DNA from: Anodontia alba
Taxonomy: Eukaryota; Mollusca; Bivalvia; Lucinida; Lucinidae
Assembly (NCBI GenBank): GCA_964016985.1
Contig: OZ024828.1
Coordinates: 27,162,581-27,226,580 of the forward strand
Reading direction: 5' to 3'
DNA length: 64,000 nucleotides
Below are positions 1-9,820 of this stretch, piece by piece. Position 1 is the stretch's first letter. Every line of letters starts with the position of its first letter. The notes under the pieces were generated by a model. The model saw only the letters and a list, made by a program, of their open reading frames with translations. It searched no databases and was not told where the DNA came from. A program made the position numbers and the translations under genes.

Positions 1-165
1 CACAGTTTTATTCTTGGTCAAAATAATAAAAAATCAGATTCTGTAAAACAGGTTTTGTGTGAACATTTTTTTTTCCTTTTTGTTGTTGTTGCAGGAATCT
101 GATATTGGCAGACTATAACACCAAAATGCAGTTAAAATCAATGTGGTATTTATCCTAAATATCTC

Positions 166-1265
166 GGCCCAGTTGTTCAAAACTAACGATGTTGTTAGTT
201 AACTTATCATTAAAACTTTTATCATTTGCAAAAGCTACTCATATTTCTTCAGCAAAAATACTTGTGAATTCAGGGTTCATACAGGCAAGGCCAAGTCAAA
301 TTCAAGGACTTTTCAAGGACTTTTCCAGGACCAACTTTAAGTTTTCAAGGACTATAATACTTACACAAATTCGTAAAATCTGGCACTGTCATTCATTGCT
401 TCCACATCCAGTGAAAACATTTGGGTTAAAAAAAACTGATAACTTCTGTTAAAATGAACTCTCTTAAAACCAAAAGTATTAAGCTGTGGTTGCAGTTTCT
501 GTTTTAACCTGTGAGAAATTTACGAATGTCCGAGATCACTTTTTCTTGTTTCTTATGCCCCTCTCCCTGCGCCTGTGACCATAATGAACTTTAACCCATT
601 TGTGTCAATGTCCTTATTACAAGGTTGACAGTGCGCCTTATGTTTACTGTTCGTTTCCTTTACCCAAGAATATCGTTTTTGCCACTCTCTGCTATAAACA
701 CGCTTTTTCATTACGCAGAAACAAATTCAGGGTCCAAAAAACACACACTAAAGAACAGCAGACGCCATTTTTGTTTTTTGTTTAGTCTGGTTATTTGAAT
801 TGACCTTTTTCAGTAATAAAAGTTGTCAAAATCGCCAAGTACCAGTCTGCAAGGGAGACAATCCAAACATCAAGTACGAATCATTCGAACCTATGTGTAT
901 TCGAACTTTGTTTTCGCGCCCAGCACATTCGAACTCTTTAGTTATGGAACTCCTGCTCATCTGTCTTTACTCGAAACTTGCCGATTTTTTTTTAGGAACT
1001 TTACTTTTGATACTCACAGAGATTTAAAATTGTCTAGAACACAAGAACATGTGAAATTCAAGTACTTTTCAAGGTCTATGGTCAGTTTTCAAGGGCTTTT
1101 CAAGACAAATTTTGTTTTCAAGGACTTTTCAAGACTGCCCTTCATTTTCAAGTACTTTTCAAGCCTGTGTGAACCCTGGAATTAGATATTGTACTTACTA
1201 GAACAGTTAACATTTTGACCACTAATGAACTCGTTAAGCTAACGATGCTTTGAACAACTGGGCCC
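166..1265. mobile_element. GGGCCCAG palindromic MITE, copy 1 (interrupted)
   Basis: Both ends carry the inverted motif GGCCCAGTTGTTCAAA / TTTGAACAACTGGGCC, followed inward by TAACGA/TCGTTA arms and an AAAAGCTACTCA stem. Seven other copies in the window show an element of about 240 bp that is almost one long hairpin, with no coding capacity. This copy is split at 271-1178 by another element. Bases 1-165 show nothing recognisable. Confidence 0.85.
271..1178. mobile_element. 908-bp DNA element with CAGGGTTC ends, nested in a MITE
   Basis: It begins CAGGGTTCATACAGGC and ends GCCTGTGTGAACCCTG, an inverted repeat of about 16 bp. It is flanked by the direct repeat GAATT (266-270 and 1179-1183). The intact MITE at 28208 reads straight through this point, so the empty site is known. 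Subterminal DNA is rich in CAAGGACTTTTCAAG direct and inverted repeats at both ends. The small frames inside (for example 823-1185) resemble no known protein. CAGGG ends recall hAT elements, but a 5-bp duplication does not fit their usual 8 bp, so the superfamily is left open. Confidence 0.8.
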
Positions 1266-1487
1266 TGGGCAGAAATGCCAGATCAAAATAGTGTAGACAC
1301 AGATCAAACTGCTCCAAAAGTGCAGCATGATCAGAGTCTATACTTTTTACAAAACTCATGCATAAAAAAAAAAATCACAGAAAGTACCTATTTTACAGAA
1401 CAACAAAACAAAAATGAGATTTAATTCAATGACAATTTCATACCCTGTGCACATATACAGCTTTAGATAAGAAAAGCTTCCAGAACA

Positions 1488-1727
1488 GGGCCCAGTTGCT
1501 CAAAACTTAATGAAATTGTTAGCTAACCTGATGTTAAAATTTCTATCTTAGAATATGGCAAATACATTGATATCTTTTGCTGAAAAAAATGTGAGTAGCT
1601 TTTGTAAAAGCTACTCACATTTTTGCAGCAAAAATATCAATGTATTTGAAAATACCTTAGCAACAACAGCTAACAAATTTGTCATTAACTAGCTCGTTAA
1701 GCTAATGATGCTCTGAACAACTGGGCC
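1488..1727. mobile_element. GGGCCCAG palindromic MITE, copy 2
   Basis: This is a full-length 240-bp hairpin with GGGCCCAGTTGCTCAAAAC at the left and CTGAACAACTGGGCC at the right. The stem GTGAGTAGCTTTTG / AAAAGCTACTCAC is centred near 1605. The arms differ at several sites, so it is not a recent insertion. Confidence 0.85.
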
Positions 1728-1916
1728 AAGATAGATATTTTTTGCTATTTCTCAACAAAACATCAGAGTGTGCATAAACTTAAGTCTGTCTGACACACCA
1801 GTTAGACAACTGATTAAAATGTACTTAAATTTTTTAAATTTTTTGCCAGATTGAACAAATTTTTGCCTGACATGTCTGACGGTCAAACAGATTTCATGTA
1901 GGCTGAAATACATGTA

Positions 1917-2053
1917 TATGTTGTGGGTACTCATTAGAAAACCTTGGCGCATTGTAAGGTACTTCTAATGAATGGCCACAACATATCTTTTTGTGGAGAA
2001 ACAAATACCAATACCTTTGGGTTGGAAAAAAAGCCTTATCCAGAGCTACTATG
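1917..2053. mobile_element. Partial GTGGGTACTCATTAGAA MITE
   Basis: TGTGGGTACTCATTAGAA is followed by its imperfect complement and then an outer arm ending TTATCCAGAGCTA, as in the fuller copies at 39436 and 59278. The left arm is missing. It lies just downstream of the USP stop codon and may be transcribed as part of the 3' UTR. Confidence 0.65.
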
Positions 2054-2106
2054 CACACATGAATCTACTATAATTTCCTAAAGTTTCAGCCAAGTTCGCT
2101 CGATTG

Positions 2107-2307
2107 TTACATCATCTTAGGGACTACGGTTACAGGCCAGGATGCATGAAATAAGACAAAAGAACTAACACTGCCTAGGACCATTCGTTTGACTGCACCA
2201 AGTCCTCGTGTTCCCATGATGACCAAATCAGCCTTTATTTGGTCGCTGAAGTCAACCAGAGCTATTCCTGGTTTCTTTCCTGCTATATAGTCCACCTGAC
2301 CCTTCAC
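2107..2307 (-). CDS. Universal stress protein, terminal coding exon (exon 4)
   Basis: This exon encodes 66 residues and a TAA stop and is the C-terminal half of a USP (UspA-like, PF00582) domain. The segment DLVIMGTRGLGAVKR runs into MVLGSVSSFV, giving the family ATP-binding signature G-x2-G-x9-G-S with every key glycine present. The end WPVTVVP matches the last beta strand. The exon opens directly after an acceptor (TCTCTGTTTCAG, complement of 2308-2319), so its first codon GTG is an internal Val and not a start. It opens in phase 0, matching the end of exon 3 at 6493. USPs are small alpha/beta cytosolic proteins that bind ATP and respond to stress; they are expanded in molluscs and cnidarians. 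The specific role of this paralogue cannot be told. The nearest AATAAA downstream on this strand is at 12-7. Confidence 0.93.
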   Translation of the reverse strand: MKGQVDYIAGKKPGIALVDFSDQIKADLVIMGTRGLGAVKRMVLGSVSSFVLFHASWPVTVVPKMM

Positions 2308-2436
2308 CTGAAACAGAGATAATTTGCATGATATCAGGATAATTTTTCAACCCAGGCAGGGCTGCAACAAGTACTCGGGTACTTGAGGTGGGGTCTAATC
2401 TATTATGAATCAAAATTTCAGGCTCGCCATCAATTA

Positions 2437-2640
2437 ACGCTTAGCATACTGGGTAAAATTTTCAGACAGCATTTTGAATTTTTTTTTTCCCAGAAAATAG
2501 GCTTTGGCATTTCATGCAAACTGTCTCCTTAAAAGACAATTTGAATGAACTATCAAAGCTTATTTTCTGAGAAAAATAAGAAAAGTATCATCAATTTGTC
2601 ATCTGCTGAAATTGCCCATAGAGTGGTGAAGGTTAAAATG
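2437..2640. mobile_element. CTGCTGAAA / TTAACC palindromic MITE copy (USP intron 3)
   Basis: The arms TTTTCAGACAGCATT and TCATCTGCTGAAATTG are inverted around a CAAACTGTCTCC / GACAATTTG core, ending GTGGTGAAGGTTAA. It is the same family as 12717-12928, where both TTAA ends are clear. The left end is eroded. Confidence 0.7.
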
Positions 2641-2769
2641 GTTCTGCACGAAAGTTAAACAGTGTGTGTGTGTTATTAATTTCAGCATACAAATCTGGTT
2701 CAATCTGTTTGTAAGAATTTATTTTCTATACTTACCTGAACACTAGAGTTTCAGCAGAAAACTAGCTAC

Positions 2770-3575
2770 GGTAGATTTCCTATTAGTTCAAACAGGTAAA
2801 AAATAAATATTGATCCCGATGTTCGAATTTTTAGAAAATCGGTTTCAGAAAAAAGGCACTGTTCGAACTATTTGAAATTTCGGAAAATCTCAGGAGGACC
2901 CTCTAAATGAGACATGATCCTTCCTAAATGCTGTCTGTTGTAATTTTTATTCAGAGTGCTAAATATTAAATGCTTTCTTTCGTCTTATTTCCTTGCCAGT
3001 TTTACCTAATGGACCAGTCCAAAAAGTCTGTTTAATTATTTTCGAAATTCTGGTGTACATTGTAAGTAAAAAGTCTTTTCAATAATATTTATGTTTTAGT
3101 GTTGAATCTTCGGGGATGGATAACATTTTGGAATCTATTATGATTTTATTAGTATGTATTAGTAAATTTCTGTCAAGGGAACGGGGGAAGTTTCTGAGGT
3201 AAACATCATTATAGCTTTCTCCCTGTTCGATGATCGGCATTTTCCATACTATGTGGCACCACCGGACTTTGCCAAAAATACCGATATGGATCAAGACTTT
3301 GTTTATAAGATATGTCTGAATTTTCTGAGACATTTTTTTGTGTAAAAAATCCCTGTCTTAGTAGCAGATTTTAATGATATACATGTATAGTTTATGAACC
3401 ATAAGAAAAAGAGTGGGTGAACCGATTTATTAAATATATTAATGGATTAATTAACATTAAATTTTCACATATTCGAACTATTTAAAAACCATTTTAAAAA
3501 AAAACTAAGGGGCTGTTTCAAAACAGTAAGGGGTGTTCGAATTATTAGATTGTTCGAACTAATAGGAAATCTACC
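2770..3575. mobile_element. 806-bp DNA element with GGTAGATTTCCTATTAG ends
   Basis: Left end GGTAGATTTCCTATTAGTTC is exactly mirrored at the right end by GAACTAATAGGAAATCTACC. GTTCGAACTATT-type motifs recur inside both flanks. An 84-codon minus-strand frame (3333-3079) lies in the middle. It contains Trp, Cys and several charged stretches, but I recognise no transposase motif in it. It sits inside USP intron 3. Most likely it is an internally deleted DNA transposon. Confidence 0.75.
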
Positions 3576-3748
3576 ATATCTACCATAATTCTGAGTTAAG
3601 TGATTTTGTTATTATTATCAGCCAACCAAAAATCTCAAAGTTTGGAAATTGCCATAATATCAAAGGACCCCTACAGAGGTGGCCATTGTTACAATATTAA
3701 ATATATGGTAAAACTGCACCCTAGGTCGCTTTTTCTTTCTTCTTTCTT

Positions 3749-3750
<2 letters not shown>

Positions 3751-3780
<30 letters not shown>
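3751..3780. repeat. Poly-T tract
   Basis: A run of about 30 T follows TTTCTTTCTTC. It lies directly beside the tail end of the adjacent minus-strand SINE, so read on the minus strand it is the SINE's poly-A tail. Confidence 0.85.
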
Positions 3781-3781
<1 letters not shown>

Positions 3782-3784
3782 AGT

Positions 3785-4065
3785 TTGATTTGGCCCAGTC
3801 ATCACTGTTAAGTTCATGTTGACTCAGTCAATCAACCTACACACTTTTCTTGGGCAAGCTTAGTCCTCTGAGTGGTTACCCAGTACTTACATACTTTCAC
3901 CAGTGACAACTGCCCACCTTGAATAAGTGCAAGGGGAGAAAAATGAATTGAAGACTATATTTCTTGATGAATCGCTACAGAAGTTATATGAACAAGCTGG
4001 GATTTGAACTTGCGACCCGTGAATCTGCAATCTGATGCTCTACCTACTGTACTATAGAGCCTTGC
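3785..4065 (-). mobile_element. tRNA-derived SINE
   Basis: Read on the minus strand the head is tRNA-like: an A-box-like segment (AGTAGGTAGAGC), an anticodon-arm region, then a B box around GCAAGTTCAAATCCC. The body carries the AAGTGTGTAGGTTGA and GGGCCAAATC tail segments shared with the SINEs at 49134, 52577 and 53301. A poly-A (plus-strand T tract) follows. The tRNA head differs from that of the other copies. Confidence 0.75.
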
Positions 4066-4072
4066 TCAGTAG

Positions 4073-4917
4073 TATGTCAAGAAAAGTGGCTGTTATAGGG
4101 AAGTGGCTTTTATAGAGAGGTGACCTAGGTCACTGAGGTTAAATATATAATTAAACTACACTCTGGGATGTCAAGAAAAGTGGCTGTTATAGGGAGGTGT
4201 CTGTTTTGGAGAGATGACCTAGGTCAATGAGGTTAAATATATAATTAAACTACAACCTAGGTCACTGAGGTTAAATATATAATTAAACTACACTCTGGAA
4301 TATCAAGAAAAGTGGCTGTTATAGGGTGGTGGCTGTTGTGGAGAGGTTACCTAGATCACTGAGGTTAAATATATAATTAAACTACAACCTAGGTCACTGA
4401 GGTTAAATATATAATTAAACTACACTCTGGAATGTCAAGAAAAGTGACTGTTATAGGGAGGGGGCTGTTGTGGAGAGGTGACCTAGATCACTGAGGTAAA
4501 TATATAATTAAACTACAACCTAGGTCACTGAGGTTAAATATATAATTAAACTACACTCTGGAATATCAAGAAAAGTGGCTGTTATAGGGAGGTGGCTGTT
4601 GTGGAGAGATGACCTAGGTCACTGAGGTTAAATATATTATTAAACTACACTCTGGGATGTCAAGAAAAGTGGCTGTTATAGGGAGGTGGCTGTTGTGGAG
4701 AGGTGATCTAGGTAACTGAGGTTAAATATATAATTAAACTACACTCTGGGATGTCAAGAAAAGTGACTGTTACAGGGAGGGGGCTGTTGTGGAGAGGTGA
4801 CCTAGGTAACTGAGGTTAAATATATAATTAAACTACACTCTGGGATGTCAAGAAAAGTGACTGTTATAGGGAGGGGGCTGTTGTGGAGAGATGACCTAGG
4901 TCACTGAGGTTAAATAT
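4073..4917. repeat. Minisatellite with 94- and 132-bp units
   Basis: The anchor TCAAGAAAAGTG starts at 4077, 4171, 4303, 4435, 4566, 4660, 4754 and 4848, giving spacings of 94, 132, 132, 131, 94, 94 and 94. The longer unit is the shorter one plus a second copy of a 38-bp segment (CCTAGGTCACTGAGG...TTAAACTACAA). Each unit holds GTGGCTGTTATAGGGAGG and AAATATATAATTAAAC. Stubs of the same sequence occur at 6356-6430 and 40200-40350. Confidence 0.95.
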
Positions 4918-4918
4918 A

Positions 4919-5575
4919 CAGTCGACTCTCGTTATCTTGAATTTCACGGGACCTGATAAAAATGTTCGAGTTATCAGTAGTTCGAGACAACCAAATTGTG
5001 ACGTCATAGGTATGACAACTGTTCGCCTCTCTGTTCGCCAAAACCTGCTTGGAAGGCACATGTATATGGCAATTTAAATAATTTACGCGTACTTCAGTTA
5101 GCATTGTTACTGTTTGTTTTAGGAGATGCAATGGTTTTCTTGAAATAATATCATCAATAAATGTTAATAATAATAAATTACAAACGTCTCTTGTTGTCTT
5201 TTAATACTCCGGCAAATTTGGATTTCCATATGAGCTATAAATAAATTACTGGTTTCCGGGTTGTGTTAGCTATATGTTATGAACTGGTTTGGATTAGCTC
5301 CCTTCGCATAGACGACTCGATAAAGCGTTGACTGGTTTCCGCTTTTGCATAAAACGCTTACAATGTTAAGCGGCAGCTGTAAGCTAGTTTGGATTATCTC
5401 CCCTGGCATAAACGAACCACCTCAGCGCGGCAAACTGTAGATCCTGCAGAGAAAGCTTGTTATGAACCGTCTCATCTGGACCTACACTTTTTGTGCGGGT
5501 ATCCGTACCAATCTACAGGGTCGGAAGGGTTAACATCGGTACCCACGTGTGATTCGTCTATGCCTGAGTTTCTGA
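4919..5575. mobile_element. Duplicated module beginning with a pogo-like end
   Basis: It starts CAGTCGACTCTCGTTATC, close to the terminal repeat of the element at 48460. The following 650 bp are matched by 32994-33243 plus 35586-36005, where a 2.3-kb element has been inserted in the middle. Shared landmarks are GACGTCATAGGTATGA, ATATCATCAATAAAT, ACTGGTTTCCGGGT and TCTACAGGGTCGGAAGGG. No coding sequence is recognised. 5640-5740 repeats the final hairpin-like part (GTAGATCC ... GGATCTACACTG). Confidence 0.8.
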
Positions 5576-5750
5576 AGTGAAGCTTCATCTTTGTATCTGG
5601 TCATTGTTGTCAATATGGTTATTTATTTAAAATCATTAACAGATTGGCAAATAGTGTAGATCCTGATGAAAAGGCTTATAAGCCATCTCATCTGGATCTA
5701 CACTGTTTTCATAAGTATTTGCATAAGTCTACAGGGTTGAAAGAGTTCTG

Positions 5751-6350
5751 TTTGTGTTGATGTTTTACGGCCCAGTCAACCCATTGGGGTCATGTCGAGT
5801 GTGGTCAGTTTACCTAACCACATTTTTCCTGTGCAGGTTTAGTCCTCTAAACGGTTAACCAGTATGTGCCCATTCTTTCACCAGAAACTGACAACTGCCT
5901 GTCTTGAATCAGCGGAAGAGAATGAATGTAGAAAATATTTGATGATCAATCTCCATGAATTTGTGTTGGGGTTTAATGACATGTCAACCCTTGTGGGTCA
6001 TTTTGTGTCGTCTCCCAGAGAAAAGGAGAAAAGAGATAGAAGAGATAGTAGAAGAGATGAAAGAGAGGAATAGGGAAGAAAGGGGAACAGGAATGAAAGT
6101 AAAGAAACAAGAAGAAATAAAAACATTCCCCCTCTACCCTTACCTGCTACAAGGATAGCAGTCTTTGCCCAACTGTAAGCCAATATAAGTTGGATGCCCC
6201 GGTGATGCAAGATATGTGACACCTTCGCACCACCCAACCACCCCCGTCAATCTCCAAGAAAGGACGTTGCTGAACTGGCGGGGGTCAAACCCACAACCTC
6301 CTGCTGATCAGCAGTCAGACACATCCAATTCAGCCACCGAGGCCAGCTGG
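5751..6350 (-). mobile_element. tRNA-derived SINE, interrupted by a second SINE
   Basis: The tail starts at the low-coordinate end (TTTGTGTTGATGTTTTACGG) and the tRNA-like head ends near 6350 (minus: CCAGCTGGCCTCGGTGGCTG). The B-box region on the minus strand is GTTTGACCCC, slightly degenerate. The body motifs CCCAGTCAACCC, GGTCAGTTTACCTAACCA and CAGAAACTGACAACTG recur in four other copies. A 287-bp element interrupts it at 5960-6246. Confidence 0.85.
5960..6246 (-). mobile_element. 287-bp SINE-like element B, copy 1
   Basis: It is bounded by the target-site duplication TCAATCTCCATGAA (5946-5959) / TCAATCTCCAAGAA (6247-6260). On the minus strand it opens GGGGGTGGTTGGGTGGTG, has a long CT-rich middle, and closes with AAACCCCAACACAAA. 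That tail is shared with the tRNA SINEs, suggesting use of the same LINE machinery. The frames read across it are shadows of the CT/GA-rich block. Confidence 0.88.
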
Positions 6351-6492
6351 TTAAAAGAAATAAACTTCACTCAGGGATGTCAGAAAAGTGGCTGTTATAG
6401 GGAAATGCCTGTTGTGGAGTGGTGACCATTGGTAATGATTTCACAATATTTTAATTTTTTTTTTTTTTTTTTTGGTTATTTGCAGCACTTAC

Positions 6493-6599
6493 TCTTGCAG
6501 TTCTCAGCCTTGCTGTGTAATCAGCACACAGCTTCTCCACATGTTTATGTTGTTCGTGGAATGTCTGAGTCAGAGCTTTGGTATCAGCCAAGGGTCCAA
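6493..6599 (-). CDS. Universal stress protein, internal exon 3
   Basis: This is a 107-bp exon encoding 35 full codons. Acceptor GTGTATTTCAG ends at 6600 and donor AGA|GTAAGT begins at 6492. It starts in phase 1, completing a Phe or Leu codon with the T left by exon 2, and ends in phase 0, so it joins exon 4 without a shift. The peptide (GPLADTKALTQ ... ALRTAR-like end) is hydrophilic and helix-prone, with His/Glu/Lys-rich HEQHKHVEKLC. This fits the variable linker and third helix of USPs, where relatives read KYxxxC. The length from W-Y-L-K in exon 2 to the MGTRG loop fits a normal USP, so no further exon is needed between 2 and 3. Confidence 0.88.
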
Positions 6600-6696
6600 C
6601 TGAAATACACCAAAAATGGTAGAAGTGAGAGAAGGTAATTACCAGTACAATAGTTGATCTCGGTTTTATAACACAGAAGTCCAAGTCCCTCTGACG

Positions 6697-6900
6697 TTAA
6701 CCCTAGTCCTGCTGAACACAGATGTCCTGCCTTTGCAAACAGTGTAGATCCAGATCAGTTGGATTCTTCAGAAATCTGGATCTGCAGTGTTTGCCATTAA
6801 GTATTTGAATTAGTATCAACAACCTAGATCAAATAATCTGACTGGCTGAAAATTAGAAGTGGGCACGGCCTCTTTATATGCTCAGCATGACAAGGGTTAA
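6697..6900. mobile_element. TTAACCCTNGTCCTGCTGAA MITE, copy 1
   Basis: It is bounded by TTAACCCT and AGGGTTAA. The inner arms CCTGCCTTTGCAAACAGTG and GGATCTGCAGTGTTTGCC form a strong hairpin (GATCCAGATCAG... CTGATCTGGATC in better copies). It has no coding capacity. TTAA at both ends suggests a TTAA target duplication, as made by piggyBac-type transposases. Confidence 0.88.
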
Positions 6901-6914
6901 CACTCAGCAAGCTG

Positions 6915-7084
6915 GGTATTTGTTTGCCCAGTCAACCCAATGTAGTCATGTCGAGCGCGGTCAGTTTACCTAACCACACATTTACTGGGCAGGCTTAGTC
7001 CTCTAAGCGGTTAGTTAACCAGTATTGTGCACATTCTTTTGCCAGAAACTGACAACTGCCCTTCTTGAATCAGCGGAAGGGGCA
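6915..7084 (-). mobile_element. SINE fragment (tail and body only)
   Basis: It carries CCCAGTCAACCC, GTCATGTCGAGCGCGGTC, CTTAGTCCTCTAAGCGG and CAGAAACTGACAACTGCC as in the complete SINEs, but stops at AGCGGAAGGGGCAAGC with no tRNA head. A CTGGGTAAAATTTCAGC MITE follows at once. Confidence 0.75.
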
Positions 7085-7275
7085 AGCTGGGTAAAATTTC
7101 AGCAAATGCCATATTTAAATATCTTTCTTATTTTTCCAAGAAAATAGACTTTGACATTTTATGCAAATTGTCTCCTTAAAAGGAGACAATTTGCAAGAAC
7201 CGTCAAAGCCTACTTTCTAGGGAAAAAAAAAATCATCCATTTGTTGTCTGCTGAATCGGCCCAGAAAGCAATAAA
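7085..7275. mobile_element. TTAACC-CTGCTGAAA MITE
   Basis: The core hairpin CAAATTGTCTCC / GGAGACAATTTGC is perfect near 7165-7192. The arms GACATTTTATGC / TTCTAGGG and the right end GTCTGCTGAATCGGCCC...AAAGGTTAA follow the family pattern. Confidence 0.8.
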
Positions 7276-7739
7276 GGTTAAATTGTCAAAATAAAAATTT
7301 GAGAGGTTCTGGAAAAAAAAAAAATTAGTTGGGTCCTTGTGAAGGAAGAAACTTCTAATATTTTATAGGAAGATAATAGTGCATAAACATAAAATTGTCC
7401 TTTTTTGAGCCAAAATTAGTAGGAAAACTTAACATGCCTGATTCCTAGCCTCTGGAAATCAGAAACCATTGTTATTTTCTTTCAACCCTTACAGAAAGTG
7501 CCAATCACAACTGCAGCAGATATTTTTTAAATAATTTTTTTTTTTTTTTTTTTAGAGAAAACAGCAGGCAATTTTATGTTTGTCAATAATTTTTCCAATA
7601 TTTCTGTTAAATACAGTAATTTGGATTCTGCTCATTACTGTTACATTGCATATGATTGCCAGATCATTCCAAAAATGCTGATTATTTTCTGTCATTTTCT
7701 AGAGTTTTGGGGAAATATTGACCTTTATAATATACTTAT

Positions 7740-7936
7740 CAGTGATAGTTAACATTTTGCATGCATGGTAAAAATTCCAACAGACAACATTCTGAAATGT
7801 TTTTCATACTTTTCCTAGGAAATAGGATTTGACACTTCATACAAATTATCACCTAAGGACACCATTTGCCTGAAGTGTCAGAAAACTATCATCAGTTTGT
7901 AGTCTGCTGGATTAGCCCAGCAAGTGGTAAAGGTTA
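7740..7936. mobile_element. TTAACC-CTGCTGAAA MITE
   Basis: CCAACAGACAACATTCTGAA at the left and TTGTAGTCTGCTGGATTAGC...GTAAAGGTTAAA at the right flank a GACACTTCATACAAATTAT / ACCATTTGCCTGAAGTGTC core. It is a diverged copy. The 460 bp before it (7281-7739) hold only A/T tracts, including a T run at 7531-7553. Confidence 0.75.
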
Positions 7937-8044
7937 AATTTCTTTCAGTCTCATCTGAAAATCTAGATTAGTAGAGAGACTAGATTATTTTCCACATGCA
8001 TATCAAACTCTCTCAAACAATGCTTGTTCAAGGTGACATGCACT

Positions 8045-8257
8045 TTAACCCTGGTCCTGCTGAACACAGATATGCCTTCCTTTGCAAACAATGTAGATTA
8101 AGATCAGTTGGCTTCTGAAGAAGCCAACTGATCTGGATCTGCACTGTTTGATATTAAGTATGTGAACTTTTATCAACATCCTGGATCAAGTAATCTGATT
8201 GGCTGTAAATTATAAGTGGGCGTGGCATCTTAATTTATTCAGCATGGCAAGGGTTAA
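8045..8257. mobile_element. TTAACCCTNGTCCTGCTGAA MITE, copy 2
   Basis: A full 213-bp copy with TTAA at both ends. The central hairpin GATCAGTTGGCTTCTGAAG / AAGCCAACTGATCTGG is perfect. Confidence 0.9.
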
Positions 8258-8456
8258 TAGGTCTGCATCTTCAACTGCTCCAAGCAGCTATTAAAACACT
8301 GTTCAACATTGAAGCAGACAACATTCTTTTCTCTTTTTTTTCTTTTTCTAATAAGGCTTGACATATCAAATTTGAAATGAAATGTCAGGTCTTACTTTCT
8401 TTGAAAATATATATAAAAAAAATAGAATGTCATCTGCTGCTGTTATGAATGGCACT

Positions 8457-8954
8457 TTGACCCTTGCCATGCTAAATAGATTAAGATGCCATGCCCACTT
8501 CTAATTGTCAGCCAGTCAAATTACTTGATCACATACTTAATTGTGTTGGGGTTTAATGACATGTAAACCCTTGTGGGTCATTTTGTGTCATCTCCCAGAG
8601 AAAGGGAGAAAAGAGAAAGAAGAGATAGCAGAGGAATGAAAGAGAGGGACAGGGAATAAGAGGAAAATTAAAGAAAGTGAAGAAACAGAAGAAATAAAAA
8701 CATTCCCCCTCTACCCTTACCTGCTACAAGGCTAGCACTGGCCTTGCCCAACTGTAAGCCAATTTCAGTTGGACACCCCGGTGACATAAGATACAGGATA
8801 CCTTCGCCACACCCAACCACCCCCCATCACATACCGGTACTTAATGACAAACAGTGCTGATCCAGATCAGCTGGCTTCTGAAGAAGCAAACTGATCTGGA
8901 TCTACACTGTTTGCAAAGGCAGGGCATATCCAGGTTAACCAGGACCAGGGTTAA
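8457..8954. mobile_element. TTAACCCTNGTCCTGCTGAA MITE, copy 3 (interrupted)
   Basis: The left arm (8457-8540) and right arm (8826-8954) are the two halves of one copy in the opposite orientation to copy 2. They are separated by SINE-like element B at 8541-8825. The left edge abuts a degraded CTGCTGAAA-type MITE (about 8290-8456). Confidence 0.85.
8541..8825 (-). mobile_element. SINE-like element B, copy 2
   Basis: The body is the same as 5960-6246 (TTGTGTTGGGGTTTAATGAC ... CCAACCACCCCCC). The flanking target duplication is ATCACATACTTAA on the left and ATCACATAC...ACTTAA on the right, with a 6-bp insertion in the right copy. Confidence 0.85.
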
Positions 8955-8968
8955 GGGTTAATTTTCCA

Positions 8969-9212
8969 GGGCCCAGTTGTTCAAAGCTAACGACATCGTT
9001 AGTTAACGATTCGTTAAAATTTACATCCAGTGATACGCAAATATGCTGAAATTTTTTGCTGAAAAAATGTGAGTAGCTTTTGCAATGCAAAAGCTACTCA
9101 CATTTTTTCAGCAAAAAATATCAGATTTTTGTGTATTGAATCTGCTAAAACAGTTAACAAAATGATCCTTAACGAGCTCGTTAAGCTAATGATGCTTTGA
9201 ACAACTGGGCCC
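8969..9212. mobile_element. GGGCCCAG palindromic MITE, copy 3
   Basis: A 244-bp near-perfect hairpin with stem GTGAGTAGCTTTTGCA/TGCAAAAGCTACTCAC and GGGCCC at both ends. It is among the best preserved copies. A weaker inverted pair, GATCTGATGC / GCATCAGATC, lies beyond it at about 9249-9372. Confidence 0.92.
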
Positions 9213-9599
9213 AGGTATATAATAAATACATTATTACTACATTAACATGATCTGATGCTCTGCATTATGTCTGTGGGTGTTCCAAATCTCTGGATCACAC
9301 TCGATGAATGAATCTCATGAGATCCTGTGATCCGGGAACAGCTACTTGATGCAATACAGGGCATCAGATCACACTGCTGTAGTTAATAATATATATTTAA
9401 TATGCCCCAGACTTGATTTACGGAGGAGTGGTAGCTTTTCTTGTTTCCAATGAAAAAGCAGTTTACATTAGGTAAGGAAACAATCTGCCAATATATAAGT
9501 TTTAAAGAAGAAAAAACAAAAAAAAAGACAAAAGAACAAACAAATAAACAAAAAACCCAACTATACCTGACCAACTATCATCATGTACAAGCATAGGTT

Positions 9600-9820
9600 T
9601 CTAACAGTACCGTAGTTATTCAAAATATTTGGACAGGCAGGCCTGAGCAATGAATGTAAACCCAGATCATACTTCTCTAAAGGAGCAGTCTGATCAAAGT
9701 TTACACTGTTTTCCATTCTACTACAACATTTTTGATACATCACCTGGTAGTCCAACGGACTTTTACAGGTTCTAAGAAAGACAGGATGGTAAGAAGTTAA
9801 CATGTCCAAATATTTTGGGT
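9600..9820. mobile_element. GGGTAAATATGGTA-type MITE
   Basis: It runs from TACCGTAGTTATTCAAAATA to CCAAATATTTTGGGTATA. GTAAACCCAGATCATACTTC is mirrored by GGAGCAGTCTGATCAAAGT, and TTTACACTGTTT follows. It belongs to the family with the GTAGACCCTGATCAG core. Confidence 0.6.

Noticed and set aside
2107..2307. Complete small prokaryote-like USP gene starting with GTG
   Set aside because: The GTG directly follows a splice acceptor, the encoded part is only the C-terminal half, and matching upstream exons exist.
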